Shown: positions 18,927-28,500, numbered from the stretch's first letter. The stretch is DNA of 64,000 nt from Rhodocyclaceae bacterium (GCA_019455325.1 JACFMQ010000004.1:124001-188000); one strand, 5' to 3'. The notes: generated by a model from the sequence alone, not told the origin. Translations and numbers: made by a program.

Positions 18927-20636
18927 TCAACCGTGCTCGGCCCCTGCGGCCGGCGGCGGCGCGACGGCGGGGCGGCGCCCGGCCTTCCCCCGTCCGCGCC
19001 GCGCCAGCCTGCGCGCCGCCCAGAGCGCGACGCCCGCGGCCGCCAGCAGGGCGAGATCCACGCCCGCCACTGCCCGGTACGGGTCGGTGACCAAGGTCTT
19101 CAGCAGATGATCGCCGGTGGTCAGCCAGTTCAGCAGCACCGCTGCCACCGCCAGCGCGGCGATGGCCCGGCACTGCTTGCGCCAGGCCGGGTTGATGCGC
19201 GCCCGCGCCACCGGCCCGCCGCGCGCGAAGGCGTGGACCAGGGCCAGCATCCAGAACCCCCAGAAGGCCGCCTTCTCCCAGTCGCCCTTGCCGGCCAGGT
19301 CGGCCGGCAGCAGGCGGTTCGCCACCAGCATGCCGACGGCGGCGATGACCATGCCGGTCACCGCGGCCACGGCCAGCGCGTCCACCGCCCGGCTGCCCTG
19401 GCCGCCCGTCGCGGCGTGCTTCTTCTTGCGCCGCTCGACGAAGAAGACGAAGCCGGTGGCGATGCACGCGCAGCCGAGCAGGCCGCCGAGCACGTAGAGC
19501 CAGCGCAGCAGCCAGTGCTCGAAGTGCTGCAGGTGCAGGCCGCTGAGGAATTCGTGGATGGCCATCACCGCGCGGCGCGGCGGGTCTTCGCGCAGCACCG
19601 CGCCCGTGCTGGCCTGGAAGTGGATGCCCTCGCCCACCAGCGCCACCCGGTCGCTGCCGGCCCGGTAGATCGACACATAGCCGTTGGCGTCGCCGACGTG
19701 GTGGATCTGCAGGTAGCCGACCTCGCCGGCCATGCCGCGCGCCGCCCAGCGGCGTTTGGCCTCGGCCATCATCGCGTCCACCGACGCCAGCGGCGCCGGC
19801 ACGCCGGCCGCCTGGTGCGGCAGGCCGGTGGCCGCGGCTTCCATTGCCTCGTGCCGGTCGTGCAGGGGCTTGAGCTGGAACTGCGAGACCGGCAGGTAGT
19901 AGTAGGCGGCGAAGATCACCAGCCCGGTGAAGGCGAAGAAGAAGTGGAAGGGCAGCGCCACCACGCCGGTGAGGTTGTGCAGGTCGAGCGCGCTGCGCTG
20001 GGTGCGCTTCCACGGCCGGAAGGTGAAGAACTCGCGGAAGAGCTTGCGGTGGATGACCACGCCGGAAACCAGCGCGGCCAGCATCGTCAGCGCCGCCAGA
20101 CCGACGATGAAGATGCCCAGGTACAGCCAGTCCACGTGCAGGCTGTAGTGCATGGGGTAGAACCACGCGCTGCCGATCCTGAGCTGGTCGGCGCGTACCG
20201 CTTCGCCGCTGCGCGGGTCGACGGTGGCGCTGCCGTGGATGTGGTTGTGGCCGTCCGGGTCCTTGGGCTGCGGCACGCGGAAGCCGACGCCCATGCTCAG
20301 CACCGGGTCCCGGTGCGTGGTGTAGACCCAGTACTCGTCGGCCGGCAGTTCCAAGCGCGGGGTCGGCGGGCCTTGGGCGGCGTCGTGCAGCGCGGGCATG
20401 CTGACGGCGTACTCCGCGGCGTCGGGCTCGATCCGGCGCAGGGCCGGCAGCAGCACCCGGTCGAAGGAAGGCATGAACTGCGGCGCGAAGCGCGTTTGCG
20501 GGACGGCCCAGCGGTCGATCTCGCGGTCGAAGACCGAGAGCGCGCCGAAGAAGAAACAGGCCATCAGCACGAAGCCGAAGACCAGCCCGAACCAGGTGTG
20601 CACCCAGGCCATGGCGTGGCGGAAACCGGGAAACAT
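18927..20636 (-). CDS. PepSY-associated transmembrane protein of an iron-uptake cluster
   Basis: A 569-residue inner-membrane protein with an N-terminal membrane helix (WVHTWFGLVFGFVLMACFFFGALSVF region), a large periplasmic PepSY-type segment, and further helices around residues 175-195, 225-245, 365-390 and beyond. Conserved His residues (HTWFG, MHYSLH, HDLHN-like, HEFLSGLH) resemble the PiuB/FoxB family that helps release or reduce iron at the inner membrane. It follows the TonB receptor and DUF3649 gene on the same strand, which supports a siderophore role. The reductase role is inferred from the family. Confidence 0.85.
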   Translation of the reverse strand: MFPGFRHAMAWVHTWFGLVFGFVLMACFFFGALSVFDREIDRWAVPQTRFAPQFMPSFDRVLLPALRRIEPDAAEYAVSMPALHDAAQGPPTPRLELPADEYWVYTTHRDPVLSMGVGFRVPQPKDPDGHNHIHGSATVDPRSGEAVRADQLRIGSAWFYPMHYSLHVDWLYLGIFIVGLAALTMLAALVSGVVIHRKLFREFFTFRPWKRTQRSALDLHNLTGVVALPFHFFFAFTGLVIFAAYYYLPVSQFQLKPLHDRHEAMEAAATGLPHQAAGVPAPLASVDAMMAEAKRRWAARGMAGEVGYLQIHHVGDANGYVSIYRAGSDRVALVGEGIHFQASTGAVLREDPPRRAVMAIHEFLSGLHLQHFEHWLLRWLYVLGGLLGCACIATGFVFFVERRKKKHAATGGQGSRAVDALAVAAVTGMVIAAVGMLVANRLLPADLAGKGDWEKAAFWGFWMLALVHAFARGGPVARARINPAWRKQCRAIAALAVAAVLLNWLTTGDHLLKTLVTDPYRAVAGVDLALLAAAGVALWAARRLARRGRGKAGRRPAVAPPPAAGAEHG

Positions 20637-20649
20637 GCGACCGATGCCT

Positions 20650-20976
20650 TCAGGCGAGCAGGCTGCGCTGCAGGGCCTCGGCAGCGGCCGTCATCAGCAG
20701 CGCGCCGCCGCCCAGCGTCAGCCAGACGCGGACGAGGCCGGCGGCGACGAAGGCCCAGAGGAAGGCAGCGAGGAACAGCAGGAAGGCCAGCATGTGCGCG
20801 GCGGCCTCGGCCTCGTGGTACGCCATGCCCAGGGCCACCAGGCCGGCCACGCCGAGCGCGGTGAAACCCCAGGCGCAGGCGTAGCCGCCGACGATGGCGG
20901 CGGCCACGCGCCCGACGACGGCCGCCGGGGGCGGCCGCGCGCCGGGCGCATGGAGCGCATCGCGCTCCGCGCTCAG
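20650..20976 (-). CDS. DUF3649-like small membrane protein of iron uptake, probable CUG start
   Basis: About 108 residues with three hydrophobic segments (VGRVAAAIVGGYACAWGFTA, MLAFLLFLAAFLWAFVAAGL, LTLGGGALLMTAAAEAL), matching the small iron-uptake proteins usually placed between a TonB receptor and a PepSY protein. The frame has no ATG near the start. CTG at 20976 overlaps the receptor stop as CTGA and has GGAG eight bases upstream, mimicking the usual ATGA coupling. GTG at 20907 is the next choice but has a poorer site and trims the N-terminus. The function is unknown. Confidence 0.6.
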   Translation of the reverse strand: MSAERDALHAPGARPPPAAVVGRVAAAIVGGYACAWGFTALGVAGLVALGMAYHEAEAAAHMLAFLLFLAAFLWAFVAAGLVRVWLTLGGGALLMTAAAEALQRSLLA

Positions 20977-23341
20977 AGCTTGTACTCCAGGGTGAGGGCC
21001 GCGTTGCGCGGCGCGCCGTAGATCGCGCCGTACTGGATGCCGCCGATGTATTTCTTGTCGAACAGGTTGTTGACGTTCAGCCTGACGCTGAGGTCGTTCG
21101 AGAACTTCCAGGTGGCGAAGGCGTTGGCCAGGAAGAAGGCATCCTGTTTCGCGCCGCCCACCCGGTGGACGTCGGACTGCCAGCGCCCGCCGACGCCCCA
21201 CCGCAGCTTCGGCAGGGCCGCGAGCTTCGTGTCGAAGCGGAAGTTGACCGTTGTCCGCGGAACCCACTCGTAGATGTCATGGCCGTCCGGGCCGGTCAGC
21301 TTCAGCCTCGTCAGGCCGACCGAGAGCCTGGAATCCTTGCCGATGCGGCCGCTGGCCTCAAGCTCGATCCCCTTGGATTCGACGTCCTTGGGAACGTACC
21401 AGTACAGGTTCGTCACCGGGTTGGTGCCGGCATAGGTGGCCAGGCCCCGCTGCTTGGCGCTGAACACGGCGGCGGTAGTCAGCAGGCGCTTGTCGAGCCA
21501 TTCCGTTTTCACGCCCACTTCGTGATTGACGCCTTTCACGGGCGCCAGATAGTTGCCGTTGATGTCGGTCTGATCCTGGTTCTGGAAGATGTCCGAGTAG
21601 GAGGCATAGCCCAGGACGTCGGGCGTGAAGTCGTAGGTGAAGCCGAGATACGGGCTGGTCTCCTTGGTGTCGGGATAGCTCGTCGAGGTCACGGCGTTGC
21701 CGTAGCGCGAGCTGCCCTCGCGCTGCAGCCGGATGGCGTTCACGCCGACGATCGCCCGCAGGGCGTCGGTCAGGGCCAGCCGCGATGCGGCATACAGGCG
21801 CGTCAGCTTCTGCTTGCCGCTGGAGCTGGGGTTTTCGCGCCCCAGATCGGCTCGGGGTAGGCGTCGCCCGAATACGGAAACGCGGGCAGCGGCAGCAGCG
21901 CGACGTTGGGATCGGGGTAGATCACCCCATAGACGTCGGTCTCGGTATCCTGGATGGAATGGCTGACGCCGGCGAGCAGGCTGTGCTCCCGGCCGAAGGC
22001 CGTGAATTCGCCGCTGACGTTCATGTCCAGCAGGTCGTTGTCGGTGGTCACGACGCCGGCATACGGCCAGGCGTAGAGGCCGGTGTTGTCGAGGTTCAGC
22101 GTGCCCATCGCGTACAGCAGGCGGGTGTTTTCCTTGGCCTGGCGCTTGTTGTAGGTGACCTTGGCTTCCCACGCCGAGCCGAGGGTATGGGCATATTCGA
22201 TGAAGGCGCTGCTCGATCGGGTGTTCCAGTACGTCCAGTCGGCCGACGTCGACGAGGAACGGCCGAACTCCGCCTGGCTGCCGTCCACGCGGTTCAGCGT
22301 CAGCGAACCCCACATCGGCGAGTCCTGCCGGGAATCCTGATGGGTGAATCCCAGCGTCAGCATGCCGTTGGTGCCGATCTGGCCGTCGATCACGCCGTAG
22401 AGGGTGGAACGCTTGTCCCGCAGGTCGCGCAGATGCGACCCCTTGTCTTCGTGCGCGACCACCAGCCGGGCGGCCCAGGCGCCGTCCTCGGTCAGCACCT
22501 TGTTGTAGTCCAGGGTGCCGCGCAACTGGTCATACGAACCGGCGGTGAAGGAGACTTCGCTCTCGTCCTTGTTCTTGGGCCGCTTGCGGACGTAGTTGAT
22601 CGTGCCCGAGGCGTTGCCGACCCCCGTCAGCAGGCCGTTGGCGCCGCGGATCAGTTCGATCTTGTCGAACAGGAAGGTGTCCATCTGGCCGACCACCGTC
22701 CCCCAGTCGTTGCTCATGCCCAGGCCGTCGATCTGCGTGAGCTGGATGTCGAAGCCGCGCGCATTGAACACCGCCCGGTTCGTCTCGTACTGCTCGACGT
22801 TGATGCCGGTGAGCAGCCGCAGGGCTTCGTTGCTGTCGGTGACGCCGTAGTCCTTCATCTCCTCCTGTTCGATGGTGCTGATGGACTGGGGCGTGTCCTT
22901 GATTTCCAGCGGCAGGCCGGTGGCGCCCTTGGAGACGCGGTTGGCGCGCCTGGTGGTGACGACGACGGCGGACAGTTCCTTGGCGAGCTGCGGCGTGGCC
23001 TCCGTCACCAGAACGGCGTTGCCGTCCACGCTCGCTTCCAGCCCGCTGCCCGCCAGCAGGCGATCCAGCGCCTGCCGCGCGGTCAGTTGGCCGGCCACCG
23101 CCGGCGCGGTCCTGCCCGCCACCAGCGCCGCCGGGAAGCTCATCTGCAGATTGGCCTGCCGCGCCAGCTCGTTGAGCGCCTGTCCGAGCGGCTGCGCCGG
23201 GATGTTGATGGCCAGGGGCGCCGCCGTGGCGGCGTTCTGGGCGTGGGCCGGCGGCGCCATGCCGGCGGCGCAGGTCATGGCGATGGCGACGGCCAGGGCA
23301 AGGGGAGTGGGGGTGAAGCGCGGGCCGGACGATGGGCGCAT
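20973..23341 (-). pseudogene. TonB-dependent siderophore receptor with STN domain, frameshifted
   Basis: Two frames make one receptor of about 789 residues. The signal peptide ends near AHAQ (residue 34). An STN signalling domain follows at about 38-105 (LAINIPAQPLGQALNELARQ), then the plug (IKDTPQSISTIEQEEM, RGFDIQLTQIDGLG, GANGLLTGVGNASGTIN) and the barrel, ending NAALTLEYKL. The frame breaks at 21840-21843, where a run of four C (G on the coding strand) should be five; restoring one base joins EPIWG to RENPSSSGKQKL. The STN domain plus downstream FecR/FecI indicate cell-surface signalling. If real, the lesion removes most of the barrel; a sequencing error in a homopolymer is possible. Confidence 0.88.
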
Positions 23342-23444
23342 GGGTGAAATTCCTCGATGGACGGTTGATGGCGAGGGCCGCGCCGCGGAGCGCGGCCCAT
23401 TCCTGTCGATGAAGACGCACCGGCCAGCCGAATCCTCACGTCTC

Positions 23445-23458
23445 AAATGAGAATTTTT
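23445..23458 (-). promoter_or_regulatory. Possible FecI-type promoter or Fur site before the TonB receptor
   Basis: The minus strand reads GAAAAATTCTCATTTGAGACG between fecR and the receptor. It is an AT-rich island that resembles the GAAAAT-rich fecA promoter of the FecI class and also part of a Fur box (AAATGAGAAT). It lies about 105 bases upstream of the receptor start, the place where a FecI-dependent promoter is expected. The assignment is by resemblance only. Confidence 0.35.
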
Positions 23459-23515
23459 CAGCTTTTTACGCGGGGGCGAGGAAATCGCAGGCCGGCGCCA
23501 GGCCGGCCGCCGGCC

Positions 23516-24727
23516 CTAGCGCGCCACGATCTCCGTGACGTCGCCGCGCCGCACCAGGCGCACGGGCAACAGCCGGGGCAAGGTTTCGGCGAAGCGCCGG
23601 AACTGCCGCACGTCGTAGCTGCCGCCCACGGGCATGGCCGCCACCGCCGGATCGCGGATCGTCAGACCGGTGGCCCCGTAGCGTTCGAACTCGGCCACGG
23701 CCTGCGCCAGCGGCGTCCGGTCGAAGCTGATGCGGCCGTCGCGCCAGAGGGCGATGGCCGCGGGCGACACGCGGGTCACCGGGCCGATGCGGCCGTCGTC
23801 GCCGGCCGTCACGCTCTGGCCGGCCGTCAGTTCGATCGGCGCGTCGGCCGCCGGCCCGGCGGGGCCGCCATCGCTCTCGCCGCGCCCGGCGCGGGCCACG
23901 CGCACCCGGCCTTCTTCCACCGCGATCACGGTCTGGCCCGCTGCCAGCCCGGAAGCGGCGTGCCGCACGGAAAACCGGGTGCCGACCACGGTGATGCTCA
24001 ACCCGCCGGCGCGGACGTGGAACGGGCGCGCCGCGTCGGAGCGGACCGCGAACATGGCCTGGCCATTGACCAGGCGCACTTCGCGGCGGTCGCGGTACAG
24101 GCGCGCGTCGATGCGGGTGGCGGTGTCCAGTTGCAGCGTGCTGCCCGGCTGGCTGGCCGCGCCGCCGTCCGGCAGGCTGACCGCGACCTGTTGGCCGCGC
24201 TCGGTGGCGTAGGTCTGCTCGAACGTGGGCAGTTGCCGCCAGCACTCCCAGCCCAGCCAGCCGCCGCCCACGGCCAGGCAGACCAGCGCCGCGACCGCGG
24301 CCCGGGGGGAAAGCGGCGCCAGGCCGGACAGCCATCGGCGCCAGCCCGCGTCGACCGGCCGGCGCCGCGGCGCCGCGGGCGCCGCGAGTGCCGGATTCCG
24401 CACGGCGCCGGCAGGCATGGCTTGGTCGGGCGCGCTCAGGCCGGTCTTCAGGGAAGAGACTTCGTCGTCGGGCAGTCGTCGAAGCTGCGCGAAGGTGTCG
24501 TCCATGTCCGCGAAGGCGGCGGCGTGCCTGGGGTCGGCATGCAGCCAGGCCTGCAGCCCGGCCTCGCCCCGCGCGTCCAGTCCGTTGCGGCGGCGCGCCA
24601 CCCAGGCGGCCGCCGCGAGATCGAGCGGGTCCTGTCCCTGCGCGAAGGCTTCGAATTCGCGCGCCTCTCCCGCCTCGTCGGCGAGGATCGGGTCGAAACG
24701 GTCGAGGGCGGGCGGATTCGTGGACAT
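23516..24727 (-). CDS. FecR-type anti-sigma/signal transducer
   Basis: A 403-residue inner-membrane regulator. The N-terminal cytoplasmic FecR domain (DLAAAAWVARRRNGLDARGEAGLQAWLH) is followed by one membrane helix (about residues 152-170, AAVAALVCLAVGGGWLGWEC), then a periplasmic FecR domain (VRLVNGQAMFAVRSDAARPF, ITVVGTRFSVR). It receives the signal from the STN domain of the TonB receptor and controls the ECF sigma factor. It is located 52 bases after fecI and 174 bases before the receptor, the classic fecI–fecR–fecA order. The start at 24727 (MSTNPP) was preferred to a longer frame overlapping fecI. Confidence 0.9.
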   Translation of the reverse strand: MSTNPPALDRFDPILADEAGEAREFEAFAQGQDPLDLAAAAWVARRRNGLDARGEAGLQAWLHADPRHAAAFADMDDTFAQLRRLPDDEVSSLKTGLSAPDQAMPAGAVRNPALAAPAAPRRRPVDAGWRRWLSGLAPLSPRAAVAALVCLAVGGGWLGWECWRQLPTFEQTYATERGQQVAVSLPDGGAASQPGSTLQLDTATRIDARLYRDRREVRLVNGQAMFAVRSDAARPFHVRAGGLSITVVGTRFSVRHAASGLAAGQTVIAVEEGRVRVARAGRGESDGGPAGPAADAPIELTAGQSVTAGDDGRIGPVTRVSPAAIALWRDGRISFDRTPLAQAVAEFERYGATGLTIRDPAVAAMPVGGSYDVRQFRRFAETLPRLLPVRLVRRGDVTEIVAR

Positions 24728-24779
24728 GGGCGACAAACGGTGACTCTGAGAGTGTAGACGCCCGAACCGGCCGACTCCC

Positions 24780-25286
24780 TCACCTCGCGGCGTCATCGTC
24801 CCTCAGTCTGCGCGCGCAGGCCTTGCAGGCCACCATGCCGCGCACCACGTGCTTTTCGACCATGCTCACCGAGATGCCCATGCGCTGCGCGACCTGCGCG
24901 TGGCTGAGTTCGTCGAACACGTGCAGCACGAAAGCCTCGCGGCAGCGGGGCGGCAGCGCCTCGATGGCCGCCGCGTAGGTGTGCACGGCCTGCCGCGACG
25001 CCAGCGCGTCTTCGGGCTGCAGATGCCGTGGCGCCGGCGGGTGCAGGTCTTCGGGGATGGCGTCGAGGTCCTCGTGGCGGCGCAGTTCGGCGCGGCGGTG
25101 CTGGTCGATCACCAGATTGCGCGCGGTGCGGTAAAGCAGGGCCCGCACGTCGAGGACGGCGCGACCGGCGTGCTGCACGGCCAGCACGCGGGCGAAGCTT
25201 TCCTGCGCCAGATCGGCCGCCGTATCGCGGTCGTTCACCTGCCGGTTCAGGAAATTCAGCAGTTCGCGGTAGTAATGTTCCAGCAC
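24780..25286 (-). CDS. FecI-type ECF RNA polymerase sigma factor
   Basis: A 168-residue sigma-70 family ECF factor. Region 2 (YYRELLNFLNRQVNDRDTAADLAQESFARVL, with TARNLVIDQHRR) and region 4 (LPPRCREAFVLHVFDELSHAQVAQRMGISVSMVEKHV) are complete. The GTG start at 25286 is chosen because the preceding in-frame sequence is low-complexity and the family begins close to this point. A Fur box about 220 bases upstream suggests iron repression; FecR gates its activity. Confidence 0.9.
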   Translation of the reverse strand: MLEHYYRELLNFLNRQVNDRDTAADLAQESFARVLAVQHAGRAVLDVRALLYRTARNLVIDQHRRAELRRHEDLDAIPEDLHPPAPRHLQPEDALASRQAVHTYAAAIEALPPRCREAFVLHVFDELSHAQVAQRMGISVSMVEKHVVRGMVACKACARRLRDDDAAR

Positions 25287-25507
25287 GGTTCGGATACGCC
25301 GTCGAGGTTCAGCGCCGGGGCGGCGGCGGCAGGCCGTGCGTCCGGCGGCAGGCGGCGGTAGCGCGCCGCCCGCCCTGCCCGCGCGCGGCGGATTCGGCGA
25401 AGACGCCGCGCTGGCGGCACATTCGTTCGTGATGCTGGAGAATCGGTTGCGACATTTCCGCTTTGCTGCACGGCGCTGATCCGCCGGGGAAGAACAAGAC
25501 CACTGAG

Positions 25508-25522
25508 TGAGAACCGTTATCA
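25508..25522 (-). promoter_or_regulatory. Fur box overlapping the likely fecI promoter
   Basis: TGAGAACCGTTATCA matches the 7-1-7 Fur consensus TGATAATnATTATCA at 11 of the 14 fixed positions. On the minus strand it overlaps TATGATAAC, which contains a good -10 box (TATGAT). It lies between the transporter gene (end 25576) and fecI, so iron-dependent repression of the fecI–fecR operon is the natural reading. The 220-base leader between it and the fecI start holds no convincing gene. Confidence 0.6.
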
Positions 25523-25575
25523 TACACATACCCCGCGCCGCCCGACACCTCGGCCGCGCACGGGCGACGGAAGGA

Positions 25576-26976
25576 TCATCGACGCCGCGGATCGGCGGCC
25601 GGAGACTGCGGCGCCTCGGCCGGGGCCGCCGCCCCGGCAAGACGTCGCGGCGGCTGCGGATCGAGGTGCGGCGGCAAGCCCGCGCCGCCTTCCCGCCGCC
25701 GCTGCGCCCGGCCGAGCTGCGCGCCGCAGGCGGCCCAGACCGCGGCGATGCCGGCGCCGATGAACATCGCCAGCGCCGGATTCTCGGCAAGCAGGTCGAG
25801 GCCGCGCTTCAACCAGCCGCTGAGCGCGTCGCCGCCCCGGTACACCACCGTGTCGATGAAGTTCTTGGCCTTGTACTTGTCCTCGGCCGACATCACCGTG
25901 TACAGCATCTCGCGCCCCGGCCGGACCAGCGCGTACTCGCCGGCGCGCCGCGCGACCATGACCACGACGAACACCGCGAACACCGGCGCCACGGCCAGCC
26001 ACAGGAAGCCGGCGGCCATCGCCAGCGGCACCGCGACGAGCAGCACGCCGATGCCCAGCCGCTGCGCGATGCGGCCGGTGAGGAAGACCTGCGTCAGGAT
26101 CGCCAGCGTCTGCACGACGACGTCGATCAGGCCGAAGACCTGGGTCTGCCGCGTGCGGTCGGGGAAATGCTCGGCCACCATGCGCGCCTGCTCGAAATAG
26201 AGGAAGGTGGTGACGCCGGACAGCAGCAGGACAAAAAGCGCGATGCCCATCAGGTAGGGCGAGCGGAACACCGCCGTGGCGCCGGCGAACGGGTTGCCGC
26301 CGAGCGGCTTGCCGCGCTCCGCCCGGCCCGCTGCGGCCGATTCCGCGGCGGCCGGATGGCGATCGCGCCAGCGGTGCAGCCAGGTCGCCGCGGCCGCGCT
26401 GCCGGCCAGCAGCAGCGCGGCCAGCGCCAGCAGGCCGGCGTGGCCGAGCGGCGCCACCAGCACGGTGCCGAGGATCGGGCCGGTCAGGCCGCCGGCGCTG
26501 GCGCCGCCGGCGATCAGCGCGAACAGCCGCTTGGCCTCGCCGGTGACGAAGACGTCGGCCAGCACGCTCCAGGCGAGCGAAATCGTCAGCATGTTGAACA
26601 CCGACAGCCAGACGTAGAACGCGCGGCCGGCCCAGACGCTGTCCGGCCAGGCCGCCAGGCCGACGGCGAAACCGAGCAGGTTGGCGACGAAGAAGCCGTA
26701 GGTCCAGGGAACGATGCGCCGCCGCGACACCTTCGAAGCGAGCGCCCCGAACAGCGGCAGCGCCGCCAGCGTGGCGACGAAGGTGCCGGTGAACAGCCAC
26801 TGCAGGTTGTGCACGCCGCCGGCCACGCCCATGGTCTCGCGCACCGGGCGCAGCATGAAATAGCCGGCGAACAGCAGGAAGAACATCAGCAGCCCGGCGG
26901 CGACCGCCGGCGCCTCCTGCGGCTCGACGTTGAACAGGCGGGCCAGGCGCCCGGCCAGCATCGTCCGCGCGCCCAT
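25576..26976 (-). CDS. NTP/NDP exchange transporter-like MFS protein
   Basis: A 466-residue polytopic protein with about 11-12 membrane helices. The opening FNVEPQEAPAVAAGLLMFFLLFAGYFMLRPVRETMG and AEDKYKAKNFIDTVVYRGGD are characteristic of bacterial proteins annotated as nucleotide exchange or MFS transporters related to the Npt/Tlc family. The substrate is unproven in free-living bacteria. The C-terminal 40 residues are Pro/Ala/Arg-rich and probably disordered. The aldo/keto reductase is 10 bases upstream on the same strand, so the two may share an operon. Confidence 0.78.
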   Translation of the reverse strand: MGARTMLAGRLARLFNVEPQEAPAVAAGLLMFFLLFAGYFMLRPVRETMGVAGGVHNLQWLFTGTFVATLAALPLFGALASKVSRRRIVPWTYGFFVANLLGFAVGLAAWPDSVWAGRAFYVWLSVFNMLTISLAWSVLADVFVTGEAKRLFALIAGGASAGGLTGPILGTVLVAPLGHAGLLALAALLLAGSAAAATWLHRWRDRHPAAAESAAAGRAERGKPLGGNPFAGATAVFRSPYLMGIALFVLLLSGVTTFLYFEQARMVAEHFPDRTRQTQVFGLIDVVVQTLAILTQVFLTGRIAQRLGIGVLLVAVPLAMAAGFLWLAVAPVFAVFVVVMVARRAGEYALVRPGREMLYTVMSAEDKYKAKNFIDTVVYRGGDALSGWLKRGLDLLAENPALAMFIGAGIAAVWAACGAQLGRAQRRREGGAGLPPHLDPQPPRRLAGAAAPAEAPQSPAADPRRR

Positions 26977-26986
26977 GCCGGCGGTC

Positions 26987-27895
26987 TCAGGCGACGAGCT
27001 GGATCAGGGACTGGCGCTGCGCCTCGGTCAGCGTCGGCCCGAAGCCGGCGCGGAGGTTGTCGCTCTGCCGATCCGGCTTGCCGGTGGCCGGGATGACCAC
27101 GGTGACGGCGGGATGGCTCAGCGCGAACTTGAGGAAGGCCTGCGCCCAGGAGGTGACGCCGGCCTCCGCCGCCCAGCCCGGCAGGGGCTTGCCCTGCACC
27201 CTGGCGAACAGCCGGCCGTCGTCGAAGGCGCGGTTGATCATCACGGCCACGCCCAGTTCCTGCGCCATCGGGAAGACCCTGGTCTCGGCGCCGCGCGCGA
27301 TCACCGAATAGTTGATCTGCAGGAAGTCCGGCTTCGCCGCCTTCACCACCTCGGCCAGTTCGTCCTGGCCGCTTTCCAGGTAATGGGTGACGCCGGTGTA
27401 GCGCACCTTGCCCTGCGCCTTCAGTTCCTCGATCAGCGTGAGCTGCGTCCGCCAGTCGCGCAGGTTGTGCACCATCAGCAGATCCAGCCGGTCGGTCCTG
27501 AGCAGTTGCAGCGAGCGCCGGAACTGCGCCATGCCGGCCTCCCGGCCGTTGGCGCCGATCTTGCTGGCGAGGAAGGTCTTCGGACGCTGCCCCTGCTCGG
27601 CGAGCAGGTCGCCGATGACGGCCTCGGCGCGGCCGTAGCTCGGCGCGGTGTCGATGACGCTGGCGCCGGCGGCGAAGAAGCGGCGCAGCACTTCGCGCAG
27701 CGGATCGCGCGCGTCGTCGGCCACCTCGAAGCTGCCCGAGCTGCCCATGCCGATCACCGGCAGGCGTTCGCCGGTGGAGGGAATCAGGCGGCTCTGCAGG
27801 GACTCGGCGGCAAAGGCGAAACGGCCGGACTGGGCAAGCAGCAGCCCGGCGGAGGAACAGGCGAGACCGGAGAGAAAACGGCGGCGGGATGACAT
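26987..27895 (-). CDS. Tat-exported aldo/keto reductase
   Basis: A 302-residue aldo/keto reductase with a twin-arginine signal (SRRRFLSGLACSSAGLLL, cleavage near AFA-AES at about residue 30). Catalytic Asp and Tyr are in VIDTAPSYG, the Lys in LASKIG and the His in MVHNLRDW. The presumed cofactor-binding end (IPATGKPDRQSDNLRAG) is present. Export to the periplasm implies a prefolded NADP-bound enzyme moved by the Tat system encoded at 10.8-12.3 kb. The start at 27895 has AAGGAGG six bases upstream. The substrate is unknown. Confidence 0.9.
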   Translation of the reverse strand: MSSRRRFLSGLACSSAGLLLAQSGRFAFAAESLQSRLIPSTGERLPVIGMGSSGSFEVADDARDPLREVLRRFFAAGASVIDTAPSYGRAEAVIGDLLAEQGQRPKTFLASKIGANGREAGMAQFRRSLQLLRTDRLDLLMVHNLRDWRTQLTLIEELKAQGKVRYTGVTHYLESGQDELAEVVKAAKPDFLQINYSVIARGAETRVFPMAQELGVAVMINRAFDDGRLFARVQGKPLPGWAAEAGVTSWAQAFLKFALSHPAVTVVIPATGKPDRQSDNLRAGFGPTLTEAQRQSLIQLVA

Positions 27896-27975
27896 AGGGA
27901 GCCTCCTTCGACGAAGTTCGATGAAGTTTCCGTTCTTTATAGCAAATTCTCGGGCCGACGATTCGTCATGCCGCG

Positions 27976-28497
27976 CTAGACCAGCCCGGCCAGCCCCAGC
28001 GCCGCGCCGGCGGCGATGCACCACAGCGGATGAAACCTCGCCCGCGCGGCGAAGGCCGCGACGACGAACACGAAGCCCCAGCCCGCCCAGCCCAGCCCGG
28101 CCGAGCGGCCGACCAGCGTCGCCCCGGAGAAGATCAGCCCGACCGCCAGCGGCGCCACGCCGAGCTGCACCGCGCGCTGCCAGCGGGCGCCCTTGAAGCG
28201 CTCCCAGTGGCCGAAGAGGAGATAGACGGCGACGCTCATCGGCAGGCACATGGCCAGCGTCGCGGTGAGCGCGCCGGCCAGCCCCGCCACCTGCCAGCCG
28301 ATCAGCGTCACCACCAGCACGTTCGGCCCCGGCGCCGCCTGCGCGATGGCGTAGAGGTGGGCGAAGGTGGTCGCGTCCATCCACTGCCGCTGGTCGACGA
28401 CGACGCGGTGCAGCTCCGGCAGCAGCGCCGTGGCGCCGCCGAAGGCGACGAAGGAGAGCAGCGAGAAATCGGTGAACAGTTGGAGCAGCGTGTTCAC
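27976..28497 (-). CDS. Chromate transporter, short-chain ChrA (second half of pair)
   Basis: A 173-residue CHR-family membrane protein. The signature FGGATALLPELHRVVV and the AQAAPGPNVLVVTLIGWQVAGLAGAL motif are clear, followed by hydrophobic helices. It pairs with the neighbouring short ChrA 79 bases upstream. Together they equal one bidomain chromate efflux protein, and short-chain members are expected to work as heteromeric pairs. A REP-like element fills the gap between the two. Confidence 0.88.
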   Translation of the reverse strand: MNTLLQLFTDFSLLSFVAFGGATALLPELHRVVVDQRQWMDATTFAHLYAIAQAAPGPNVLVVTLIGWQVAGLAGALTATLAMCLPMSVAVYLLFGHWERFKGARWQRAVQLGVAPLAVGLIFSGATLVGRSAGLGWAGWGFVFVVAAFAARARFHPLWCIAAGAALGLAGLV

Positions 28498-28500
28498 TCG

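Noticed and set aside
25256..25471. Small minus-strand ORF in the fecI leader (71 codons)
   Set aside because: It overlaps fecI out of frame, lacks a Shine-Dalgarno site and its sequence is low complexity.
24780..25790. Longer FecI reading frame
   Set aside because: Residues before GTG 25286 are Arg/Pro-rich with no sigma-factor similarity and run through the Fur box region.
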